From assembly GCA_003972845.1 (NCBI GenBank), contig QOAV01000194.1:1-8770 (forward strand): a DNA stretch of 8,770 bases, read 5' to 3'. Below the pieces are notes generated by a model. That model had not been told where the DNA came from and did no database searches. It saw only the letters and a program-made list of their open reading frames with translations. Position 1 is the first letter of the stretch. Every line of letters starts with the position of its first letter. The stretch comes from Gammaproteobacteria bacterium (GTDB lineage: Bacteria > Pseudomonadota > Gammaproteobacteria > QOAV01). Of the stretch, positions 1 through 7,556 are shown one piece after another. A program made the translations under genes and the position numbers.

Positions 1-29
1 TTCAGCCCGTGCAAAAAAACTGTATCCAT
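1..29 (-). CDS. folB: Dihydroneopterin aldolase FolB, N-terminal fragment cut by window edge
   Basis: The minus strand from 29 reads ATG and then nine codons, giving MDTVFLHGL, before the window ends. FolB proteins typically open this way (E. coli starts MDIVFIEQL, and pseudomonads start with MDRVFIEGL-like sequences). FolB converts 7,8-dihydroneopterin to 6-hydroxymethyl-dihydropterin in folate synthesis, in the cytoplasm. An AGGAT motif about 10 bases upstream of the ATG (minus strand, near 40-44) is a plausible Shine-Dalgarno. Context supports the call, because folB next to plsY near tsaD is a known gammaproteobacterial arrangement. With only nine residues visible, the call rests on the opening motif and the neighbourhood. 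Confidence 0.7.
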
Positions 30-50
30 GCCTGTGCGTATCCTGATTCG

Positions 51-79
51 TTGCATTGAAAGACAAAGCAGGTTATATC
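51..79 (+). promoter_or_regulatory. Possible sigma-70 promoter for plsY
   Basis: TTGCAT (51-56) is followed after 17 bases by TATATC (74-79), which puts a start point near 85 and leaves a leader of about 30 bases to the chosen plsY start. Both boxes are imperfect (about 3/6 and 4/6 matches). The region is the divergent folB/plsY spacer, where a promoter is expected. Confidence 0.3.
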
Positions 80-115
80 TTTTCGCTCCCGAATTCACCT
101 AACCGTTTTCCCTAC

Positions 116-700
116 ATGCGCCTGCTCCTGTCCCCCCTGCTCGCCTATCTGATCGGCTCCATTTCATCCGCTGTGGTGGTGGCCAGACTCATGGGACTGC
201 CGGACCCGCGCACCACCGGCTCGAAAAACCCCGGAGCCACCAACATATTGCGGATCGGCGGCAAGAAAGCGGCGGCGCTGACTCTGCTGGGCGACGTGCT
301 GAAAGGCGTGATTCCGGTACTGCTGGCAAAAATGCTCGGCGGCGGCCCGACGCTGGTGGCGCTGGCCGCCATGGGCGCCTTTCTCGGCCACCTGTTTCCA
401 CTCTACACCGGTTTCCGGGGCGGCAAGGGCGTAGCCACCGGCTTCGGCACTTACCTCGCCCTGAGCCCGCTGGTGGCGCTGATCATGGTTGGCATCTGGC
501 TGATTGTGGCGAAAACCTCGCGTTATTCCTCGCTGGGCGGGTTGTCCGCCGCTGCCGCCGCGCCCATCCTGATCGCCATTTTCCTCAAATCTCCGGCGCT
601 GATCGTCTATGCCGTGGTCTCATCCGCCCTGCTGTTCTGGCGGCACCGGGAAAACATCCGCCGGCTGCTGAACGGAACCGAATCCAGAATCGGCGACTGA
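116..700 (+). CDS. plsY: Glycerol-3-phosphate acyltransferase PlsY
   Basis: PlsY is an inner-membrane enzyme that transfers the acyl group of acyl-phosphate (made by PlsX) to sn-glycerol-3-phosphate, giving lysophosphatidic acid, the first committed step of phospholipid synthesis. From the ATG at 116 the protein has 194 residues, the usual family size. It opens with a hydrophobic helix ending in [18 protein letters not shown]. The conserved loop [19 protein letters not shown] follows at about residues 35-53. A second loop, [20 protein letters not shown], lies at about 92-111. Both are PlsY catalytic and phosphate-binding signatures. Several hydrophobic segments fit a polytopic protein. The frame is open back to a TTG at 56, but the added 20 residues are not family-like, so 116 is preferred. 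No strong Shine-Dalgarno is visible before 116. Confidence 0.95.
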   Translation: MRLLLSPLLAYLIGSISSAVVVARLMGLPDPRTTGSKNPGATNILRIGGKKAAALTLLGDVLKGVIPVLLAKMLGGGPTLVALAAMGAFLGHLFPLYTGFRGGKGVATGFGTYLALSPLVALIMVGIWLIVAKTSRYSSLGGLSAAAAAPILIAIFLKSPALIVYAVVSSALLFWRHRENIRRLLNGTESRIGD

Positions 701-706
701 CGCCGC

Positions 707-725
707 GCCGGGCTTCCCCGGCTTT
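707..725 (+). terminator. Hairpin between convergent plsY and tsaD, likely plsY terminator
   Basis: GCCGGG (707-712) pairs with CCCGGC (717-722) around the tetraloop CTTC, followed by TTT. The six-pair GC-only stem sits 7 bases after the plsY stop. Its tail overlaps the tsaD stop codon (725-727). The U-run is short. On the minus strand the stem has no U-run, so it would serve plsY rather than tsaD. Confidence 0.5.
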
Positions 726-1732
726 CAGGATATTTCCGCCAGCGGCCAGCGTGGTTTGATATCGAAGCCTTCGCCCTGGCTCTCGCCCGCAAGCAAGCGC
801 ATGGCGCCGGCATAGGCAATCATGGCACCGTTGTCGGTGCAAAATTCCAGACGCGGATAAAACACTTCCGCATTCAGTGAATCCGCCAGCGCCGACAGCC
901 GCTTGCGCAACTCGGCGTTGGCGCTGACTCCGCCCGCCACCACCAGGCGTTTATGCCCCGTCTGCTTCAGTGCTCGCTTGCACTTGAGCACCAGCGTATC
1001 CGCCACCGCGTCCTGAAACGCCCAGGCGATATCCGCCACGGTCTGCTCGCTGTCATCGCTGTTCTGTATGGTGGTCAGAGCAAAGGTTTTCAGCCCGGAA
1101 AAACTGAAATCCAGCCCCGGCCGGTCGCACATGGGTCGGGGAAACCGGAACCGCGCGGGATCGCCCCGCTCCGCCGCTTTTGCCAGTACCGGTCCGCCGG
1201 GATAGCCCAGCCCCAGCAACTTGGCGGTCTTGTCGAAAGCCTCGCCGGCTGCGTCGTCCAGCGATTCGCCCAGAATCTGGTACCGGCCCAGGCCCTGCAC
1301 ATCCGCCAGCAGCGTATGTCCACCGGACACCAGCAACGCCAGAAACGGAAACGCCGGTTTGTTTTGCTCCAGCATGGGCGCCAGCAAATGCCCTTCCATA
1401 TGATGCACACCAACGCAAGGAATCCCCAGCGACCAGGCCAGACTGCGGCCATAGCCCGCACCCACCAGCAAGGCTCCCGCCAGCCCCGGCCCGCGGGTAT
1501 AGGCAACGCCGTCGATATCGCTGGTGGTCAGGCCTGCTTCGCCCAGCACGCTTTGCACCAGCGGCGCCAGCTTGCGTATATGGTCCCGCGCCGCCAGCTC
1601 CGGCACTACGCCGCCGTATTCAGCGTGGGTCGCCAGCTGATCGGCCACACCGTGCGCCAGCAGACCATTGCCGGTATCGTAAATGGCCGCGCCTGTATCG
1701 TCGCAGGAAGTCTCTATGCCCAGTATTTTCAA
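725..1732 (-). CDS. tsaD: tRNA N6-threonylcarbamoyladenosine transferase subunit TsaD
   Basis: TsaD (Gcp/YgjD, Kae1 family) works with TsaB and TsaE in the cytoplasm to move threonylcarbamoyl from TC-AMP to A37 of ANN-decoding tRNAs, making t6A. The 335-residue length matches E. coli (337). The N-terminus [19 protein letters not shown] is the family opening. HMEGH at about 111-115 supplies the two metal-binding histidines. VSGGHT at about 135-140, the [10 protein letters not shown] nucleotide loop at about 267-276 and [12 protein letters not shown] near 298-309, with the third metal ligand Asp, complete the ASKHA-fold signature. The start codon is TTG (1732-1730). An in-frame TGA lies four codons upstream (1744-1742) and no internal Met fits, so the TTG start is well supported. 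A weak GAG element precedes it. The gene diverges from rpsU, and its tRNA-Ile substrates include the CAT-anticodon tRNA at 6407. Confidence 0.97.
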   Translation of the reverse strand: MKILGIETSCDDTGAAIYDTGNGLLAHGVADQLATHAEYGGVVPELAARDHIRKLAPLVQSVLGEAGLTTSDIDGVAYTRGPGLAGALLVGAGYGRSLAWSLGIPCVGVHHMEGHLLAPMLEQNKPAFPFLALLVSGGHTLLADVQGLGRYQILGESLDDAAGEAFDKTAKLLGLGYPGGPVLAKAAERGDPARFRFPRPMCDRPGLDFSFSGLKTFALTTIQNSDDSEQTVADIAWAFQDAVADTLVLKCKRALKQTGHKRLVVAGGVSANAELRKRLSALADSLNAEVFYPRLEFCTDNGAMIAYAGAMRLLAGESQGEGFDIKPRWPLAEIS

Positions 1733-1752
1733 GGGATATACTCAAATTTTTA

Positions 1753-1780
1753 TTGTACTTCGGACGACGAAAAATATAGA
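1753..1780 (+). promoter_or_regulatory. Sigma-70 promoter for rpsU operon
   Basis: TTGTAC (1753-1758) and TATAGA (1775-1780) are separated by 16 bases, an arrangement close to consensus. It predicts a start near 1787 and a leader of about 64 bases to rpsU. The -35 box overlaps, on the opposite strand, TACAAT (1757-1752), which could be the -10 of the divergent tsaD gene with a poor -35. If so, the two promoters would compete for RNA polymerase. Confidence 0.55.
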
Positions 1781-1800
1781 ATCGCGCGTCTTTCAAGGAA

Positions 1801-1826
1801 CAGGGCGTATTGTGCCCTGATTTTGT
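1801..1826 (+). promoter_or_regulatory. Hairpin in the rpsU leader, attenuator-like
   Basis: CAGGGC (1801-1806) pairs with GCCCTG (1814-1819), extendable by a G-U pair (1807/1813), and is followed by ATTTTGT. It lies inside the predicted rpsU leader, ending 31 bases before the start codon. The stem plus U-run resembles a weak intrinsic terminator that could set the basal level of the operon. A second tiny inverted repeat, AGGT-AAA-ACCT (1838-1848), overlaps the Shine-Dalgarno. Confidence 0.45.
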
Positions 1827-1850
1827 AACGATTTACGAGGTAAAACCTTT

Positions 1851-2066
1851 ATGCCTTTAGTCAGGGTAAAACCCGATGAGCCGCTGGATTATGCTTTGCG
1901 CCGCTTCCGCCGCTCCTGTGAAAAAGCCGGCGTCTTTTCCGAGTCACGCCGCCGCGAATTCTACGAGAAGCCAACCTCCGTACGCAAACGCCTGAAAGCC
2001 GCTGCGCGCAAGCGCGAACTGAAAAAGATGTCTCGCGAATCCCGCCGCTTCACGCGTAAATATTGA
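1851..2066 (+). CDS. rpsU: 30S ribosomal protein S21
   Basis: S21 is a small, very basic protein of the 30S platform near the 3' end of 16S rRNA, and it supports initiation by helping base-pairing at the Shine-Dalgarno site. The 71 residues equal the E. coli length. The blocks [35 protein letters not shown] and a Lys/Arg-rich tail ending RKY match the family along its whole length. The start is clear: GAGGT (1837-1841) lies nine bases before the ATG. It is the first gene of the block leading to dnaG and rpoD, the classical macromolecular-synthesis operon. Confidence 0.98.
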   Translation: MPLVRVKPDEPLDYALRRFRRSCEKAGVFSESRRREFYEKPTSVRKRLKAAARKRELKKMSRESRRFTRKY

Positions 2067-2080
2067 ACGATCCCTCCTGA

Positions 2081-2524
2081 ATGTCATTAAAAGAGAAAAT
2101 CACCGATGACATGAAGGCCGCCATGCGCGCCCGCGACAAGGATACGCTGGACGTCCTGCGCATGGCCAAAGCAGCCATACAGCGCAAGGAAGTGGATGAG
2201 CGCATCGAGCTGGATGATGCGCAAACGCTGGCCGTGCTGGAAAAGATGATGAAGCAGTCCCGCGATGCCATCGAGCAATTCAACAAGGGCGGTCGCGATG
2301 ATCTGGCAACGAAAGAACAACAGACACTGGACGTGCTGCAGCCCTATTTGCCCGAACCCCTGTCGGACGACGAAATCGCCGAACTGATCGACCAGGCCAT
2401 CAGCGCAACCGGCGCCGGCTCCATCAAGGATATGGGCAAGGTCATGGGCATGCTCAAGCCGAAACTGCAGGGCCGCGCCGATATGGGCGCTGTTTCAAAA
2501 ACCATCCGCGAAAAACTTGCCTGA
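2081..2524 (+). CDS. GatB/YqeY-domain protein of unknown exact role
   Basis: The 147-residue protein is a stand-alone YqeY-type protein. It has an N-terminal helical part opening MSLKEKITDDMKAAMRARDK, an ILxKMMKQSRDAIEQF-like segment in the middle, and the C-terminal block containing YLPEPLSDDEI, GSIKDMGKVMGMLKPKL and GRADMGAVSKTIREKL. This last block resembles the tail domain of GatB, which contacts tRNA in the Asp/Glu-tRNA amidotransferase. The cellular role of YqeY proteins is not settled; a tRNA-related role is inferred from the GatB similarity. It sits 14 bases after rpsU and 47 before dnaG, so co-transcription is likely. An in-frame TGA abuts the ATG. There is no Shine-Dalgarno; the spacer instead holds CCTCCT (2073-2078), so coupling to rpsU translation is likely. 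A second Met at 2111 is possible, but the MSLKEK opening is family-like. Confidence 0.92.
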   Translation: MSLKEKITDDMKAAMRARDKDTLDVLRMAKAAIQRKEVDERIELDDAQTLAVLEKMMKQSRDAIEQFNKGGRDDLATKEQQTLDVLQPYLPEPLSDDEIAELIDQAISATGAGSIKDMGKVMGMLKPKLQGRADMGAVSKTIREKLA

Positions 2525-2571
2525 ACATTCAGCTTACTGACTTGCCAGGCGCATCCGGTTAGACTCCGCCG

Positions 2572-4329
2572 ATGGCCGGCCGCATCCCCCGACACTTCAT
2601 TGACGACCTGATCCAGCGCGTGGATATCGTGGATGTCATCGACGCCCGCGTACCGCTAAAAAAAGCCGGCAAGGAATACACCGCCTGCTGCCCTTTCCAT
2701 AACGAAAAAACACCGTCTTTTACGGTCAGCCCGGCCAAACAGTTCTACCACTGCTTCGGCTGCGGCGCCCATGGCACTGCCGTGGGATTCCTGATGGAAT
2801 ATGAAAACCTGTCTTTCCCGGAAGCAGTGGAGGCTCTGGCGGATCAGGCCGGCATTCCAGTGCCTCGGGAAACGGGCGACGGCGCGAGTGCTTTTCAACA
2901 GAAACAGGATACTGCCTCTTTGGCGCAGGCCCTGACCGAATCTGACCGTTATTTTCGCGAGCAACTGCGCAAAGCGTCCGCCGGTGAGGCCGTGGAATAC
3001 CTGAAAAATCGTGGCCTGGACGGAAAAACAGCAGCGGATTTCAGCCTCGGCTATGCTCCACCAGGCTGGGACAACCTACTGAAGCATCTTGGAACCACGC
3101 CGCAAAAACGCGAGGCGCTGGTGAAATCCGGCATGCTGATCGAAAAAGACAACGGCGACTTTTACGACCGATTCCGCCACCGCATCATGTTTCCCATACA
3201 CAATTATCGCGGTCAGCTGGTCGCTTTTGGTGGCCGCACCCTGGGCGACGACAAAGCCAAATACCTGAATTCGCCGGAGACACCTCTGTTCCACAAGGGC
3301 CGTGACCTCTACGGCCTGTATATTGGCCGCAACGACATCAAGGAAGCCGGACATGCGGTGATAGTGGAAGGCTACATGGATGTGGTATCACTGGCGCAAT
3401 TTGGTGTGCGCTATGCAGTGGCCACCCTGGGCACGGCAACGACGCAGCAACAGCTGGAGCGTCTGTTCCGCTTTACTGACGAAATTGTGTTCTGCTTCGA
3501 TGGCGACAATGCCGGACGCAAGGCGGCCTGGCGCGGACTGGAAAACGCCCTGCCGGCCCTGAAGGGAACGCGTCAGATCCGTTTTCTGTTCATGCCCGAA
3601 GGCGAAGACCCGGACACGCTGGTACGCAAGGAGGGCGCGGACGGCTTCGAGGCGCGGCTGCGCAAAGCCGAATCGCTGGGCGATTTTCTGCTCGGCAACC
3701 TGAGCAAACAGGTGGACATGACGCGGCTGGACGAAAAAGTGCGACTGGCTGAAATGGCGCGGCCACATATCGAAAAGATTCCCGATGGCGCGTTGAAAAA
3801 CATGCTGCTGGATCAGCTCTACAAGCTATCCGGACAGGACATCAGCGGACTGGCGGCAAAGCCTGTTGCCGATGCCAATCGGCGAGGACGGGACGCCGCC
3901 GCGAACCCCTCACCCGCTGCGCAGGGCGCCAAAAGCAAGATCGCCCGCGCCCTGGGTTTTTTATTGCAAAATCCTCAGCTGGCATCTATACCTGAGGATA
4001 TCGAATTTCTCTCGGATCTTCCCGTCCCAGGAGCGCAGTTATTGCACGATGTACTCCAGCTTGTTCGTGACCAACCGACAATACACACAGGAGCTATTCT
4101 CGAGCATTTTCACGGAACCCGGGACTACAAGGCGCTGTCCAGCCTGGTTGCATGGCAGCATTATCTCAGCGAAAACGACGTAAATACTGAATTTCAGGCG
4201 GTACTTGATGATCTTGATAAACAACGCAGGCGCATCCATATACAGCAACTACTGGACAAGGCGCAATCCAGCCGATTGACGCCGGATGAACAGCGATTGC
4301 TGAATCAGTTGTTGACTGTTGAGAAATAG
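2572..4329 (+). CDS. dnaG: DNA primase DnaG
   Basis: DnaG makes the RNA primers for chromosome replication and is recruited to forks by the DnaB helicase. The 585 residues match E. coli (581). The N-terminal zinc-binding domain has Cys40, His43, Cys61 and Cys64 in CCPFHNEKTPSF and FYHCFGCGAHG. The catalytic core spans about 115-425. It includes HRIMFPIHNYRGQLVAFGGR (about 203-222) and the TOPRIM centre, with EGYMD at 266-270 and the metal-binding DGD at 310-312, followed by EGEDPDTLVRK near 343-353. A polar Ala/Arg/Pro-rich linker (about 425-455) leads to the C-terminal helical DnaB-binding domain. MAGRIPR is the standard family start, though no Shine-Dalgarno is evident. No intact terminator is seen before dnaG. 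Confidence 0.98.
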   Translation: MAGRIPRHFIDDLIQRVDIVDVIDARVPLKKAGKEYTACCPFHNEKTPSFTVSPAKQFYHCFGCGAHGTAVGFLMEYENLSFPEAVEALADQAGIPVPRETGDGASAFQQKQDTASLAQALTESDRYFREQLRKASAGEAVEYLKNRGLDGKTAADFSLGYAPPGWDNLLKHLGTTPQKREALVKSGMLIEKDNGDFYDRFRHRIMFPIHNYRGQLVAFGGRTLGDDKAKYLNSPETPLFHKGRDLYGLYIGRNDIKEAGHAVIVEGYMDVVSLAQFGVRYAVATLGTATTQQQLERLFRFTDEIVFCFDGDNAGRKAAWRGLENALPALKGTRQIRFLFMPEGEDPDTLVRKEGADGFEARLRKAESLGDFLLGNLSKQVDMTRLDEKVRLAEMARPHIEKIPDGALKNMLLDQLYKLSGQDISGLAAKPVADANRRGRDAAANPSPAAQGAKSKIARALGFLLQNPQLASIPEDIEFLSDLPVPGAQLLHDVLQLVRDQPTIHTGAILEHFHGTRDYKALSSLVAWQHYLSENDVNTEFQAVLDDLDKQRRRIHIQQLLDKAQSSRLTPDEQRLLNQLLTVEK

Positions 4330-4415
4330 CTGTTAGTACATCGAAAGATTGAGTAAAATCCGCCGTTTTCCCGGGACACACGGGACCCGGCACAGACACA
4401 CAGGCGACTGCTTTA

Positions 4416-6245
<1,830 letters not shown>

Positions 6246-6250
6246 AACCA

Positions 6251-6300
6251 CAGTTGGGAATCAACTGAAACGGCGGGTATAATCCCGCCGTCTTTCGTTT
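6251..6300 (+). terminator. rpoD operon intrinsic terminator with preceding hairpin
   Basis: ACGGCGGG (6270-6277) pairs with CCCGCCGT (6284-6291) around the six-base loop TATAAT, followed by CTTTCGTTT. The eight-pair GC-rich stem with a U-rich tail is a textbook terminator 25 bases after the rpoD stop. Just before it, CAGTTG (6251-6256) and CAACTG (6262-6267) form a smaller hairpin. The TATAAT loop equals a -10 consensus, but no -35 lies at the right distance. Confidence 0.85.
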
Positions 6301-6314
6301 ATCGGGCCTGCTGC

Positions 6315-6360
6315 GGGGTCGCGATAGCGATAAGGATAGAGCAGAGTAGACCCCATGGGG
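6315..6360. repeat. Competing inverted repeats between rpoD terminator and tRNA
   Basis: GGGGTC (6315-6320) is complementary to GACCCC (6349-6354). The same CCCC also forms a perfect ten-base palindrome, CCCCATGGGG (6351-6360), so the two pairings exclude each other. TCGC-GATA-GCGA (6319-6330) is a third small stem. The function is unknown, and no ORF of note lies here. Confidence 0.5.
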
Positions 6361-6385
6361 ATACTTCTCCAAATTGTTACTGAAG

Positions 6386-6394
6386 TGCCATACT
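6386..6394 (+). promoter_or_regulatory. Possible extended -10 promoter for the tRNA gene
   Basis: TGC directly precedes CATACT (6389-6394), giving an extended -10 arrangement. The predicted start near 6401 lies just before the mature tRNA 5' end at 6407. The -35 region is poor. A strong terminator separates the tRNA from rpoD, so a separate promoter is expected. Confidence 0.35.
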
Positions 6395-6406
6395 TGAACG
6401 GTTTTC

Positions 6407-6483
6407 GGGCCTGTAGCTCAGTTGGTTAGAGCAGTGGACTCATAATCCATTGGTCGAAGGTTCAAATCCTTCCGGGCCCACCA
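6407..6483 (+). tRNA. ileX: tRNA-Ile2 (anticodon CAT, lysidine type)
   Basis: The 77-base gene folds fully. The acceptor arm GGGCCTG/CGGGCCC has one U6-G67 wobble. The D arm is AGCTCAGTTGGTTAGAGCA. The anticodon arm has loop CTCATAA with CAT at 6441-6443. The T arm is GAAGG-TTCAAAT-CCTTC, and A73 plus an encoded CCA end the gene. A CAT anticodon can be elongator Met, initiator Met or Ile2. Watson-Crick G1-C72 excludes the initiator. C4-G69 and C5-G68 match the pairs that TilS uses in E. coli tRNA-Ile2, whereas elongator Met has U4-A69 and A5-U68. E. coli also has ileX close downstream of rpoD. TilS would convert C34 to lysidine so that the tRNA reads AUA as Ile. tRNA identity as a gene is near certain; the Ile2 assignment is likely. 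Confidence 0.88.
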
Positions 6484-6577
6484 TTTTCTTCAACGCCTTG
6501 GGAGACTAATCGCTCTTGGCCGATTCTGTGACGCCGCCACTTGGGCACCAACCCGGGTATTTCATCAGGACGCTGGA

Positions 6578-6601
6578 TTTTGACGATATTTATCGTAAAT
6601 T
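6578..6601. repeat. AT-rich dyad in the tRNA to SRAP-gene spacer
   Basis: ACGATA (6583-6588) and TATCGT (6591-6596) form an inverted repeat with a two-base centre, flanked by TTT and AAA. The spacing is too tight for an RNA hairpin but fits a dimeric DNA-binding protein. It lies in the 184-base gap 6484-6667, in which I see no gene and no convincing terminator for the tRNA or the SRAP gene. Confidence 0.35.
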
Positions 6602-6667
6602 CTGCATCTAGCGAGAATACAAGACAATTACAAACGATACCGACGCCGCTACCGGGCTAACAACAGT

Positions 6668-7318
6668 TCATGGCTCAATACACTCCGGCCCTTCATGCCG
6701 CGCATCGTTGACGTAATCGCTCACCTCATACGCCGTTATCCATTCATCGGGCGGCGGGATCATCAGGTTATTCAGTGTTTCCCGGTCATCATTTTCCAGC
6801 CATGTCCTGATTGACTCAGGCGCAAGCAGGACCGGCATACGGTTATGTATTGGCTCCATCACTTGGTTGGGACCGGTAGTAATCAGGCAGATCTGTAAAA
6901 CACCGTGTTTCGATACCTGCCAGATAGCGGCTATGGCGAAGACCAGATTTCCTCTCGGGTGGAAATGAAAAGCGCGTTTCGTTCCATGTTCGCGCTTCCA
7001 CTCATAGAAGCCGGTCACAATAGCAGCGGCTCGCTGGCGCGTAATCAGTTTGCGAAAGGACGGTTTTTCCCAGATAGTTTCGGCGCGGGCGTTGATTAGC
7101 GGACGGCTGAATTTACCGGGCTTCGTCCACGGCGGGACTATGCCCCATTCCATTTCCGCTTTTTCGATTTTGTCCGCTGGCTTGTACAGCGTCAGCAAGG
7201 GTTCGCCGGGGGCGATATTGAACCTGATTTGCACGGGATCGGGGCCCAGATCAACACCCAGGCATTCGCATAGCGCCCTTACAGCGGGGTCATCTGTCAC
7301 ATTTACGCGGCCACACAT
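6668..7318 (-). CDS. SRAP-family protein (HMCES/YedK type), abasic-site DNA-protein crosslinker
   Basis: SRAP proteins bind abasic sites in single-stranded DNA and form a thiazolidine crosslink through Cys2 after removal of Met1, shielding the lesion. The 216-residue product has the whole signature. MCGR opens the protein with the catalytic Cys2. RFNIAPGEP contains Asn34. MEWGIVPPW follows at about 56-64, then INARAETIWEKPSFR at about 75-89. GFYEWK holds the active-site Glu106, and HNRMPVLL holds His158. The usual RCLIPADGFYEW block reads RAAAIVTGFYEW here, so its Cys is replaced by Ala; this Cys is not catalytic. MCGR fixes the start, because Cys must be residue 2. Upstream, TATAGT (7338-7333, minus) could be a -10 with a very short leader. 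It lies downstream of the EF-hand gene but behind a strong terminator, so it is probably transcribed separately. Confidence 0.95.
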   Translation of the reverse strand: MCGRVNVTDDPAVRALCECLGVDLGPDPVQIRFNIAPGEPLLTLYKPADKIEKAEMEWGIVPPWTKPGKFSRPLINARAETIWEKPSFRKLITRQRAAAIVTGFYEWKREHGTKRAFHFHPRGNLVFAIAAIWQVSKHGVLQICLITTGPNQVMEPIHNRMPVLLAPESIRTWLENDDRETLNNLMIPPPDEWITAYEVSDYVNDARHEGPECIEP

Positions 7319-7399
7319 GCCCCGAGGATACCACTATAGAAATACTTCGCTCGTTCGATATTACGGGCACGGGGAAAGCAAGTCGCATTTTCAGCAGAC

Positions 7400-7441
7400 A
7401 AAAAAAGGGCCCTGCAGTAAAGGGCGAAAACTGCGGGGCCC
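7400..7441 (-). terminator. Strong intrinsic terminator, minus strand, ending the EF-hand transcript
   Basis: A 12-pair stem joins 7407-7418 (GGGCCCTGCAGT) to 7430-7441 (ACTGCGGGGCCC) with one G-U pair and an 11-base loop. Seven A residues (7400-7406) become a run of seven U in minus-strand RNA, so the direction is unambiguous. It lies about 115 bases after the EF-hand stop and before the SRAP gene. Confidence 0.9.
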
Positions 7442-7442
7442 G

Positions 7443-7549
7443 TTTCCCCATCCCTGGGGAAAATACCGTTCGGCGCGTACAGGCCGTTCAGTAATTTTCA
7501 GGCACCCCGATAGGGGTCGGGACACCTAAAACTGTCAATCTGACAAGTT
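7443..7549. repeat. Array of three further hairpins in the EF-hand 3' untranslated region
   Basis: TTTCCCCA (7443-7450) pairs with TGGGGAAA (7455-7462) around TCCC. ACCCC (7505-7509) pairs with GGGGT (7514-7518) around a four-base loop. AACTGTCA (7530-7537) pairs with TGAC and AGTT (7541-7549) with one bulged A. Together with the terminator they fill most of the gap 7319-7556, which holds no gene. Confidence 0.6.
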
Positions 7550-7556
7550 CGTGATC

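Noticed and set aside
953..1828. Long plus-strand frame (291 codons) across tsaD
   Set aside because: It is antisense to a full-length, motif-complete tsaD and its composition is typical of a reversed GC-rich gene.
2521..2532. CTGAACATTCAG as a LexA box before dnaG
   Set aside because: The CTG/CAG spacing is six bases, not the ten needed for LexA.
6278..6283. TATAAT in the terminator loop as a tRNA promoter
   Set aside because: No -35 at 16-18 bases, and the tRNA starts about 125 bases downstream behind a terminator.
7533..7545. TGTCA-ATC-TGACA as a GlrR-type site
   Set aside because: The half-sites are five, not ten, bases apart, and it lies downstream of the EF-hand coding region within a 3' hairpin.
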